Shown here: positions 6,698 through 13,151 of the stretch, one piece after another
Numbering within the stretch: the stretch's first letter is position 1
Layout: every line of letters starts with the position of its first letter
DNA from: Hadesarchaea archaeon
GTDB taxonomy: Archaea; Hadarchaeota; Hadarchaeia; Hadarchaeales; Hadarchaeaceae
NCBI GenBank assembly: GCA_003661465.1
Contig: QMWE01000011.1
Location: forward strand, 1 to 14,971
Reading direction: 5' to 3'
DNA: 14,971 nucleotides
Notes under the pieces: generated by a model
Told to the model about the DNA's origin: nothing
Database searches by the model: none
The model's input: only the letters and a program-made list of their open reading frames with translations
Made by a program: the position numbers and the translations under genes

Positions 6698-7656
6698 TTT
6701 TCATCATTCCTCTCCCGGACAAACTTGGGGACAGCAGACTCTAATTTAAAATGTTCAATATCACGTACCAGCGTGCATTTCATGCTCACTCCCGAATGGA
6801 GGCTGGAAGGCAGACGAAGAATGCGTTTGGTGTCGATGGTGACTTTTCCATCCGCGAACCCGGAGTTTATCCTCGCTAGAAAACCGAGTAGAGAGCAGAA
6901 AGTTTTTTGACTCATCCCCTCAAAACTGAAAATTTCATCTAACTTTCCATCACGAATCGCCTTGAGCGCGCGCTCCTTTTCACACATAAGACGCTGGATC
7001 ACCGTCTTTCTTAGGCCTCTTATCCCCAAGAGTCTTTCCTCGTTTAAAGCGTTGAATGTTCTCGCTGCACGTTCTCGAAAAACTTTGGAATAACCAAGAG
7101 CCATCGTTATATCTGTAGGGACGACGCCTCCGGTGACATACTCAACTATCTGGCCACGTTCGTTCTGCTCAAGCCCCATAACTGATTCGTCTGTCACTCT
7201 AACGTGAAAACCGCGCCCAGAGTAAACAAAATGAATATTGTGCAGATCGAGATCTCCCGACAGTGTTTCTGCAAATTCCATCGCGACTTTTCGGGCATCA
7301 TCTATACAGCGTTCACAGACTTTTCCTGGGGGGCAACTACATGACCTGATCGGCAGGTCTTTTGCGTCGATGTCCAAGACCAACTCCGATTTGAGCCACC
7401 CTTCCCGCGCAGACGGCCGCTCGTACAGCGCAACGCTTGCAAAAGCTGAATAAGGTGCCCGATTCCGCATGAAATTCTCTAACTGCTCCACCGTTATGAA
7501 TTGGTTGTACCTATGGCTCGGGCCAGTCCCATCCAAGTCAAAACCAAATTCCCGGAGAGAAAGTGAATGTAAAATGAAGTCTGGTATCTCTCGTTTGTTC
7601 CACTCCTCCTTGTAAAATATCCTTCGCTCCTCAGGCGTTGCTTCGCGCATCATCAT
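6694..7656 (-). CDS. priS: DNA primase small (catalytic) subunit PriS
   Basis: Catalytic subunit of archaeal/eukaryotic-type primase, which makes the RNA/DNA primers for replication. The 320 residues are slightly short for the family (usually about 330-350). Features: N-terminal FYKEEWNKREIPDFI and SLREFGFDLDGTGPSHRYN; catalytic aspartates Asp95 and Asp97 in ELVLDIDAKDL; zinc-knuckle cysteines 106, 108, 114 and 117; VYSGRGFHVRV (144-154), which contacts the nucleotide; and motif III VTIDTKRILRLPSSLHSG, with Asp275 the likely third metal ligand. The start is the first of three consecutive ATG codons, and this run overlaps the priL stop codon, so any of the three might be used. The 3' end overlaps the GINS start by 4 nt. 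Confidence 0.95.
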   Translation of the reverse strand: MMMREATPEERRIFYKEEWNKREIPDFILHSLSLREFGFDLDGTGPSHRYNQFITVEQLENFMRNRAPYSAFASVALYERPSAREGWLKSELVLDIDAKDLPIRSCSCPPGKVCERCIDDARKVAMEFAETLSGDLDLHNIHFVYSGRGFHVRVTDESVMGLEQNERGQIVEYVTGGVVPTDITMALGYSKVFRERAARTFNALNEERLLGIRGLRKTVIQRLMCEKERALKAIRDGKLDEIFSFEGMSQKTFCSLLGFLARINSGFADGKVTIDTKRILRLPSSLHSGVSMKCTLVRDIEHFKLESAVPKFVRERNDEK

Positions 7657-8933
7657 GTTTTCTCGCCTTTTCCAGTCTTCGCATGTTCAGATATTTTTCT
7701 GAAGTAATATGTGAGTGGGTTTTTTATCTTACGACAGAACTCATCAGGGTTACAGAGCTGTGGTGCAGACATCTGAATTTTTGTGCAATTCGGTGGCCTG
7801 TACCACTTGGATTTTCCAGAGTCACTAATCTTGGGTTCAATCGTCATACCAAATCCCATATGGTAAAAAATACTGGCTTTTTCTTGTGGTTGGTCCCTAA
7901 ACAGTGGGGGGTTGCATCGCTCAGCTGCTTCGAAGATGAGTGGAGCGATTTCGTCACGGACCACGGAGATATCATCTACCACGTCTCCTATCCTCGTAGC
8001 TGTGGATGGTGGGGCTATCCTCGCATATGTCAAAAATGACGTCAAAAGCATAGTTATCGCATAGTTTCTCAGTCCTGCGCCCACCCCATTCAATGCTTTG
8101 CTAATGCAAGGAGGAAAAAATTCTGGGCGTAACCTTCTCGATGACACTCTGATAAACTTTTCCCCCAATTCTGGCCCTTTCGGTAGCAGTGCCGAGATAC
8201 GTTTTCCAATCTCGACTAGGCTCTTCGGCGGAGAGCCTGAATCAAGCATACGTTCATAGACGGACTGAATGTAATCTTCGGTTTTAACACCGATCAGGTT
8301 CGCGTAAAAGTCCCAAAGATCCCGCAACGTGAGCATGGCCCACCCCTGTACCAGATACAACTTTGTGAGCTCTGTACGTCTGTGTCTCAAAAGAGGGGAG
8401 AGATCCACCCACCTTACTGCATATCTTGGCATGTACTGGGGAAGGACGTGGTCGTCTACTATGTCTACTCCGTCTTTTTCCATTTCTTGGTCACGTAATT
8501 TACGAATGTCTTCGGTTGGTATTTTTATGTCAAGATCCGATCCGTCAAGTTTCACCAATTTTATCGAACGCTGAACCGTCCGTACACAAAAGTCCTCACC
8601 CCCACGCTTGAAAAGATCATACATACGATATCTAATCGTATCTCTGGTCATGTCACTTATCAGACGAACTTCCCGTGAATATGGGTAAGAAACAGATGCT
8701 ACTCCCTGACACATCAAATAAAACGAGAGGACATCATCTCGAATAGCCTTTGAATTCTGAGGAACGACCATTTCTCTAGTAGACCATTTCACACGATTTA
8801 TCGCTTGATCGATGATCTCTAGCGGCATGGCATCCACGGGAGGAGAGCTCTTCACTAGACTTTTTGCCTCATCTGAGAAAGGATCTAACACCGCCAGATA
8901 TTCCAAAGGAAACAAGCCGAGCCCAGCCCCCAT
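7653..8933 (-). CDS. priL: DNA primase large subunit PriL
   Basis: Regulatory iron-sulphur subunit of primase. The 426 residues include an N-terminal helical domain (about 1-260) and the C-terminal Fe-S domain. Candidate [4Fe-4S] ligands are Cys276 (FFPPCISKAL), Cys340 (ERCNPPLF), Cys383 (PNCTKIQ) and either Cys394 or Cys400 (QLCNPDEFC); two cysteines compete for the last position. The family ending NPLTYYFRK is present, and the helix after Cys276 (GVGAGLRNYAITMLLTSFL) matches the family. The ATG at 8933 has no Shine-Dalgarno site, and a 58-nt gap separates it from pcn, so an internal promoter is possible. The stop overlaps priS (ATGA). Close coupling of both primase subunits fits their fixed heterodimer. 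Confidence 0.93.
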   Translation of the reverse strand: MGAGLGLFPLEYLAVLDPFSDEAKSLVKSSPPVDAMPLEIIDQAINRVKWSTREMVVPQNSKAIRDDVLSFYLMCQGVASVSYPYSREVRLISDMTRDTIRYRMYDLFKRGGEDFCVRTVQRSIKLVKLDGSDLDIKIPTEDIRKLRDQEMEKDGVDIVDDHVLPQYMPRYAVRWVDLSPLLRHRRTELTKLYLVQGWAMLTLRDLWDFYANLIGVKTEDYIQSVYERMLDSGSPPKSLVEIGKRISALLPKGPELGEKFIRVSSRRLRPEFFPPCISKALNGVGAGLRNYAITMLLTSFLTYARIAPPSTATRIGDVVDDISVVRDEIAPLIFEAAERCNPPLFRDQPQEKASIFYHMGFGMTIEPKISDSGKSKWYRPPNCTKIQMSAPQLCNPDEFCRKIKNPLTYYFRKISEHAKTGKGEKT

Positions 8934-8964
8934 CGACTACTTTGTAGAGTAAGTTTAGTGAACT

Positions 8965-8980
8965 AACATTTATGTGTTTC
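8965..8980 (-). promoter_or_regulatory. Possible weak internal promoter before priL
   Basis: The pcn-priL gap reads, on the minus strand, a purine-rich stretch (GAAAGAAAC) followed by ACATAAATGTT, centred roughly 39 nt before the priL ATG. It loosely resembles a BRE plus a TATA element, and priL has no ribosome binding site of its own. The match to the archaeal TATA consensus is poor, so this is only a candidate. Confidence 0.25.
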
Positions 8981-8991
8981 TTTCAGAAGAT

Positions 8992-9747
8992 CTATTCTCC
9001 TTCAATCCTCGGTGCCAGCAAAAATCGTAACCTTCCCTCGCCCCCTGCAATCGGAAAATCAAGCTGAATTGGAAGATTCGTGCCCAGATTTATCTTTATC
9101 AGATCATTCGAACTAGCTGATTTCGTGATATCACTGAGATATTTGATATTGAACACGGCTCTAGCTTCCTGCTTTACGTCAAGATTTGCCAGCGCTTTAT
9201 CTCCTTTCCTCAGCTTTAATTCTGTGCTTCCCCTATCACTCTCAGCTGAGATCTTCAATCCATCCTCGTGCAGCTCAAAACTTACATTTTCTCCGACTAA
9301 CTCTGCATCTTTTAGACCATCGTGAATCACCCCAGCTGTGACCTCAGCCATTGCTGTGAACTGAAGTCTTGGCTCCGGCAGGTCAGTCTCTCGAACGTCT
9401 ATCAGAGGAAGATTCAGCCGCCGCGTGGAAGTTCCCTTGAATGTGAGACTAAGGCGGTTCTGCTTTTCGTCAAGCTCTATAATGAGTTCATCCTCTGGCT
9501 TACCTCTCGACATTATCTTGTTCATCTCAAGAAGATTTATTCCGAGAACCGTCGGCTGCTTGATGCTGTACTCTTCAAACACCTTTGTCGGAAGTTCTAG
9601 ATCTGCGAGCGCGATATGTGATGGATCCATCGCCTTCATTTTCACCCCTTCTGAGGTAAATTTGAAGGCTGCTTCTTCCACAAGGTTGACCACCATCCCC
9701 ACACATGTTTTCCAAATTTTTGCCTCCGCCATCTTAACCTTGAGCAT
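8992..9747 (-). CDS. pcn: PCNA, DNA polymerase sliding clamp
   Basis: Homotrimeric ring clamp that tethers polymerase, ligase, FEN1 and repair enzymes to DNA. The 251 residues match the family. Features: N-terminal MLKVKMAEAKIWKTCVG; the GVKMKAMDPSHIALADLELP segment of domain 1 (about 34-53); an interdomain loop region around RRLNLPLIDVRETDLPEP; domain 2 with LKDAELVGENVSFEL; and the C-terminal LPIQLDFPIAGGEGRLRFLLAPRIEGE, part of the PIP-box docking surface. The ATG at 9747 lies within the end of the OB-fold gene (14-nt overlap) and is preceded by GAGGTGA about 8 nt upstream, which supports this start and suggests coupled translation. Confidence 0.97.
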   Translation of the reverse strand: MLKVKMAEAKIWKTCVGMVVNLVEEAAFKFTSEGVKMKAMDPSHIALADLELPTKVFEEYSIKQPTVLGINLLEMNKIMSRGKPEDELIIELDEKQNRLSLTFKGTSTRRLNLPLIDVRETDLPEPRLQFTAMAEVTAGVIHDGLKDAELVGENVSFELHEDGLKISAESDRGSTELKLRKGDKALANLDVKQEARAVFNIKYLSDITKSASSNDLIKINLGTNLPIQLDFPIAGGEGRLRFLLAPRIEGE

Positions 9748-10102
9748 GCCTCATCTCACCTCGGATCTCACATTCGAGTCTCTCGGCTTCGTTTATAACT
9801 TTATTATAAAGTTCTAGATCCAGTTCGTCGACTATCTGAATTATCTCCGCGTGTAACTCATTTGATCCGGATACGCTCAATGGAGTCCCGAAAATACTGA
9901 CCTTTGAACCCACTTTGAGATCCCCGACCTCAGCTGGATCATCGAAGATCACCGTGAGATGCCCGGTTCCATCGTCCAAAGTAAACTCCGTTTCTTTTTT
10001 GTCCACGACCAACCCAATTACACGAACACGACCGTCACTTATTTTTATTTCGGAGATTTTTCTCCGTCGAGCTGGTTTGGTTCTTATCCTAGCCTCATTC
10101 AT
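9734..10102 (-). CDS. Single OB-fold nucleic-acid-binding protein (RPA-like)
   Basis: A 122-residue protein with one predicted OB fold (about 15-92: KISEIKISDGRVRVIGLVVD, then ETEFTLDDGTGHLTVIFDDP, then VGSKVSIFGTPLSVSG), followed by a C-terminal helix (about 93-115). The DDGTG strand-turn resembles the tRNA-anti/RPA2-type OB family. There is no zinc finger and no winged helix, so it is not a full RPA32 or RPA41; it could be an RPA14-like or RPA-associated small subunit, or another single-stranded nucleic-acid binder. The N-terminus is strikingly basic (KPARRRK). The ATG at 10102 has a GAGG 7 nt upstream and comes 12 nt after the TFS stop. It overlaps pcn by 14 nt, implicating it in replication (inference). 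Confidence 0.75.
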   Translation of the reverse strand: MNEARIRTKPARRRKISEIKISDGRVRVIGLVVDKKETEFTLDDGTGHLTVIFDDPAEVGDLKVGSKVSIFGTPLSVSGSNELHAEIIQIVDELDLELYNKVINEAERLECEIRGEMRHAQG

Positions 10103-10114
10103 CTCAAAGCCTCT

Positions 10115-10441
10115 TTAGCTATATTCCCTCCATACCTTTCCGCACTTCACACAACGATAAAAGCGTGTTGATGGTTCATCGCCAGCTCTCGTCTGCCTCA
10201 GCCACCAAAACGCTGTATCGTGACCACAGCTTGGGCATCGCGCGCGCGTGGTTGGAAGAACTGATTTTGGTTTTTCGTCCAAAACAGTGATCTCCCTATC
10301 GGTACCAGATTTTTTGACCACTTTGTATCCCTCCATCTTCCCGCTTTTTTCGATGTGTCCACACGAACTGCATTCCAGCACTGTATCTTTTCCTACTTTT
10401 TTAGGGAGCATCAATCCGCCACATTTAGGACAAAATTGCAT
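10115..10441 (-). CDS. Transcription factor S (TFS), RNA polymerase cleavage factor
   Basis: Archaeal TFIIS-like factor that rescues backtracked RNA polymerase by stimulating transcript cleavage. Starting at ATG 10441 the protein has 108 residues, standard for TFS. N-terminal zinc ribbon: Cys4, 7, 24, 27 (MQFCPKCGG...CSSCG). C-terminal zinc ribbon: Cys69, 72, 97, 100, with the catalytic acidic pair Asp88-Glu89 on the hairpin (TRAGDEPSTRFYRC). The intact acidic pair argues for true cleavage activity rather than a pure polymerase subunit. The frame is open for seven more codons upstream into the Nudix gene, but AGGTGA 4 nt before ATG 10441 and the family N-terminus decide the start. Confidence 0.95.
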   Translation of the reverse strand: MQFCPKCGGLMLPKKVGKDTVLECSSCGHIEKSGKMEGYKVVKKSGTDREITVLDEKPKSVLPTTRARCPSCGHDTAFWWLRQTRAGDEPSTRFYRCVKCGKVWREYS

Positions 10442-10445
10442 GTGT

Positions 10446-10835
10446 TCACCTAAACCCTGCATCTTTTAAAATTTGAGCATGATCAAACGCTAACTTTTTC
10501 CATGGCACTTGTCTAAAAATTTTTACCTCGTCGGCATCGCTAGCAGCTTTCAACTTTCCACCGATTCTCTGCGCCAAGAAACACACACTGACAACATGCC
10601 CTCTTGGATCTCGTCCCGGTGCGGAGTAGACTCCCACCAATCCCCGCAGTTTTACTTTTAATCCCGTCTCTTCTCTTGCCTCGCGAGTAGCAGCATGCTC
10701 AACCTTTTCACCGTACCTCACGAAGCCACCCGGCAACGCCCATCTCCCCCGGTACGGTTCATTTTTTCGCTTGACGAGCACGACGCCTCCTCTATGCCGA
10801 ATGACCACATCTGCAGCAAGAAGCGGTCTCCTCAT
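10446..10835 (-). CDS. Nudix hydrolase, ADP-ribose pyrophosphatase-like
   Basis: A 129-residue protein with a perfect Nudix box Gx5Ex7REUxEExGU at residues 37-59 (GFVRYGEKVEHAATREAREETGL), preceded by RGRWALPGG. Downstream, SAPGRDPRGHVVSVCFLA resembles archaeal ADP-ribose pyrophosphatases, where a similar DPRGH segment follows the box; that substrate is plausible but not proven, and nucleotide-sanitising alternatives remain. The ATG at 10835, giving MRRPLLAADVVI, is preferred over an in-frame GTG at 10874, which would lie inside the signal peptidase gene. It begins 4 nt after the signal peptidase stop and ends 4 nt before tfs. Confidence 0.9.
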   Translation of the reverse strand: MRRPLLAADVVIRHRGGVVLVKRKNEPYRGRWALPGGFVRYGEKVEHAATREAREETGLKVKLRGLVGVYSAPGRDPRGHVVSVCFLAQRIGGKLKAASDADEVKIFRQVPWKKLAFDHAQILKDAGFR

Positions 10836-10839
10836 TTCA

Positions 10840-11370
10840 TCACTGCCCCGACAGCCAGAGAGATATATAACCAATCTTTGGAATCACGAAGACCACCTTC
10901 CCTAATATCTGTTCTGGTTTTATTGATCTCTCCTCTAACAGTATACCGTCGTTCGCGTCTCCTTTTGTCGTTATCCGTGCCGTGCCGTTTTCCTCCCATA
11001 TAGCCACCACACGGTGTGTGAGAGGAATTACACCTGGACCCCTGTCCAATATGAGCACATCCCCAACCGATATCTCAGAAAGGGAGGAGACCCTCTGAAT
11101 GATGAGCAGATCTCCCCGTTCAAATCCTCCTTGGATGGGAAACGTGGATGGATCGTATCCTTGCTCGATAAAATATTCCTGCCAGCTATCCCCCTCATGC
11201 TTCATACTGTTGGAGATCACGGCCATCCAAAACGAATCTGTTCCGAAAGCCAGAGTCAGGACCCCTGCCATCGCGAAGTAAAAAAATCCCAAAAGCAAGA
11301 AAAATTTGATAATATCTCTGACGATGTTTTGTCCTAGAAAACTAGATATGATATTTTTCGTCCTCTTCAA
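10840..11370 (-). CDS. Signal peptidase I, archaeal/ER type
   Basis: Membrane-bound serine protease that removes Sec signal peptides. The 176-residue protein has an N-terminal membrane segment (about 20-43, IIKFFLLLGFFYFAMAGVLT). Next comes the catalytic serine in VISNSMKHEGDSW (Ser55 of the S-x-S-M box), then the domain with GDLLIIQRV and VGDVLILDRG, then THRVVAI with His119. His in place of the bacterial Lys is the archaeal/SPC11-type hallmark. Next is TTKGDANDG with Asp138 and Asp141 as candidate third residues. The end (GYISLWLSGQ) is too short for a second full membrane helix. The TTG at 11370 is the first start codon in the frame and lacks a convincing ribosome binding site; any later ATG would lose the membrane anchor. 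It sits 25 nt after DUF99. Confidence 0.9.
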   Translation of the reverse strand: MKRTKNIISSFLGQNIVRDIIKFFLLLGFFYFAMAGVLTLAFGTDSFWMAVISNSMKHEGDSWQEYFIEQGYDPSTFPIQGGFERGDLLIIQRVSSLSEISVGDVLILDRGPGVIPLTHRVVAIWEENGTARITTKGDANDGILLEERSIKPEQILGKVVFVIPKIGYISLWLSGQ

Positions 11371-11395
11371 ACCGCGCTTGGATTTAACTGTGCGT

Positions 11396-11992
11396 TTAAG
11401 CCTTGCCGTAGCTTTCCCCCCGCACCATGGCAGTGGCTATCAAATGGGCGACACGGAGAGGTTCCGGAACGAGGCTCCGGGTCGAGGTCAATTTGACCAC
11501 GCTCTCAGCATCGGCCTTGTTTATCCCCACAACTTGCATGTATATCTGTGCTCCCGAACTTCCAGTCATCACAGGATAAATTCTTCCAGCGCTTTTGAGG
11601 ATCCTCCACCTTTCTTTCCATCTGGGGAGGTGTTCAACCGCCTTGCGGATCTCTTCCATATTCGGAAGCTTCCTGGAAACCATTATTACCGGCAGACCCG
11701 TTTCTCGAAAGACTTTTCTTGCATCGAGGACGTTGAACCCGGCGAAGGTCGGTCCGTCCACCAGTATAACACGAAGTTGTCCCCTATGACGACTTTTGTT
11801 CACCATGTCCACCAAACGCTCGGTCACATCGGTTCCATCTCGCTCGATATAGGTTCTTAGGACCCCCTCGAGCCATTGTCCACCCCTGAAGACAACTCCA
11901 ACAAGTGGGACCATCCCTCTCGACCTAGGTTCAAAAGGTCCATCATCTACACCCAAGATCCTGATCTCTGGCTTTATCTGCCAGAATTTCAC
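11396..11992 (-). CDS. DUF99 family protein (endonuclease V-like fold)
   Basis: Archaeal DUF99 protein of unknown function; the family is considered related to endonuclease V. About 198 residues from GTG 11992 (MKFWQIKPEIRILGVDDGPF). Conserved acidic positions are visible in LGVDDG (Asp16-17) and VILVDGPTFAGFNVLD (Asp79), which correspond to the places where endonuclease V keeps metal ligands. Further family features are PVIMVSRKLPN and the C-terminal LVPEPLRVAHLIATAMVRGES. The frame is open back to 12079 inside rpoL; possible starts are GTG 12007, TTG 12001 and GTG 11992. The last gives the usual family N-terminus after a GGTTGA, 34 nt past the rpoL stop, but the start is uncertain by up to five residues. 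Confidence 0.85.
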   Translation of the reverse strand: MKFWQIKPEIRILGVDDGPFEPRSRGMVPLVGVVFRGGQWLEGVLRTYIERDGTDVTERLVDMVNKSRHRGQLRVILVDGPTFAGFNVLDARKVFRETGLPVIMVSRKLPNMEEIRKAVEHLPRWKERWRILKSAGRIYPVMTGSSGAQIYMQVVGINKADAESVVKLTSTRSLVPEPLRVAHLIATAMVRGESYGKA

Positions 11993-12026
11993 ATTTCTCA
12001 ACCGCACACCAAGAGTAAGTTCGGCA

Positions 12027-12308
12027 CTATTTCTTAAGGGCCTTCTGGAGTTGTTTGCGGAGATCTTCGAGCTCCCCAATCACGCGATCGGCAGCATCCG
12101 CGAGGGCCCGTTTTGGGGACTTTCCTTTCTTTGTCTTCACGTACAATTTTGGGGGCTCCGTGAGGGGGTGTTCGATGTTATACGAGGCAGATATGACGTT
12201 CTCATCCTTGTACAGCTCAGCACGCAGGAGATTACACAGGGTATGACCTTCACCGATTATCTTTATCAGAAGGCCACCATCTCCCTTCTCAACGACTTCC
12301 AGCTCCAC
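12027..12308 (-). CDS. rpoL: DNA-directed RNA polymerase subunit L (Rpo11)
   Basis: Assembly subunit of archaeal RNA polymerase, counterpart of eukaryotic Rpb11/AC19 and half of the bacterial alpha dimer. The 93 residues fit the family, with the signature IIGEGHTLCNLLRAELYKDE followed by VISASYNIEHPLTEPPKLYVKT and a C-terminal helix (ALADAADRVIGELEDLRKQL). The GTG at 12308 follows an AGGTGA site 4 nt upstream and starts 4 nt after the preceding stop. Confidence 0.96.
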   Translation of the reverse strand: MELEVVEKGDGGLLIKIIGEGHTLCNLLRAELYKDENVISASYNIEHPLTEPPKLYVKTKKGKSPKRALADAADRVIGELEDLRKQLQKALKK

Positions 12309-12312
12309 GGAT

Positions 12313-12546
12313 TCACCTTTTTTTAACTTTCGCTTTCCTTTTATTAGTGTTTTGAAACAATAGCTTCTTCATTTTTAATTCCAGCTTTTTGATCTCCTCG
12401 GCATCACCGTGGGCAACTACCTTGACCGATCCATGCTTGGACTCGGCTTCAAGATCCAACTTAAACGTGCTCAGTTCTTTCATCAGGTCTATCATATGCG
12501 CGTCATCCATAACTTTCAGGTTCAGCACTCGTTTTGTGATCGTCAT
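12313..12546 (-). CDS. Uncharacterised small basic protein between csl4 and rpoL
   Basis: A 77-residue protein that I do not recognise with certainty. By eye the pattern is strand (3-12, ITKRVLNLKV), helix (14-27, DDAHMIDLMKELST), strand (28-36), strand (39-46, GSVKVVAHG), helix (48-65, DAEEIKKLELKMKKLLFQ) and a very basic tail (67-77, ending KRKAKVKKR). This beta-alpha-beta-beta-alpha order is compatible with a Pcc1/KH-like small domain, but the Pcc1 family's conserved Asn-Ser near the last helix is not evident. The ATG shares one base with the csl4 stop (TGATG), and rpoL starts 4 nt after its stop, so it is translated as part of this unit. Placement next to an exosome subunit and an RNA polymerase subunit suggests an RNA-related role (inference). 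Confidence 0.85.
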   Translation of the reverse strand: MTITKRVLNLKVMDDAHMIDLMKELSTFKLDLEAESKHGSVKVVAHGDAEEIKKLELKMKKLLFQNTNKRKAKVKKR

Positions 12547-13121
12547 CAGAGTGTCCCTTTCCGGTAGTCGCTGGCCAGCTTCCTAAACTCGATGTTTCCG
12601 CAGTGGGGGCATCGCAGCTTTGTCTTGTCAAGCTCGAGAAGCTCCCGACATCGCGAACATCTGGCGACAATCACTCCCAAGTCCTCACCCGCAGTGGTAA
12701 GCTGCACGATGTCTCTCCGAACGTTCAGCACCTTTGCGCGGATTATATCTCCTGCCTTGAACTGCCTGCTGAGGTCCTTCACGTATCCACTCCTTGTCTG
12801 GGAAATATGCACCATCCCGTAGTTTGGGATCGGGATCTCTCGATCTTCACGTCCACGCAAGGCTTCTATCAAGACGCTTGCGAACTGCTCTCTGACCTCC
12901 TCCACTTGGCCAATCACAACATCTCCACGTTTCAGGAGTGGTGGACCAGGAACGCGGGAAAATACGGAAACATGTTTTGTCCGTGTGTCCACCAGCACCA
13001 CACCGACGCAGGAAGAGTAAATTTTACCATTTTCCTCATATGCTCCCTCACCCGGAACGAACTCCTCTGCGGTCGCGAGAAAATCACCTGGAACCACGAA
13101 ATCTCCCGTTTTTATCTCCAC
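12546..13121 (-). CDS. csl4: Exosome complex RNA-binding protein Csl4
   Basis: RNA-binding cap subunit of the archaeal exosome, which helps feed RNA to the Rrp41/Rrp42 ring. The 191 residues are typical. Domains: an N-terminal beta domain (about 1-60, GDFVVPGDFLATAEEFVPGEG and VGVVLVDTRTKHVSV), an S1 OB fold (about 64-146, KRGDVVIGQVEEVREQFASV, GMVHISQTRSGYVKDL) and a C-terminal zinc ribbon (Cys155, Cys158, Cys171, Cys174; CSRC...CPHCG). The start is a GTG at 13121; the nearby ATG is followed at once by a stop codon in its own frame. It lies 30 nt after dph2 and its stop touches the next start. Confidence 0.95.
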   Translation of the reverse strand: MEIKTGDFVVPGDFLATAEEFVPGEGAYEENGKIYSSCVGVVLVDTRTKHVSVFSRVPGPPLLKRGDVVIGQVEEVREQFASVLIEALRGREDREIPIPNYGMVHISQTRSGYVKDLSRQFKAGDIIRAKVLNVRRDIVQLTTAGEDLGVIVARCSRCRELLELDKTKLRCPHCGNIEFRKLASDYRKGTL

Positions 13122-13151
13122 TACATCAACCCTTTTTTACCTGATTTTTTC

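Noticed and set aside
11306..11860. 184-codon open frame on the plus strand opposite DUF99
   Set aside because: Antisense to the DUF99 gene, with rich His/Pro/Ser composition and no recognisable motif; the DUF99 frame has clear family features.
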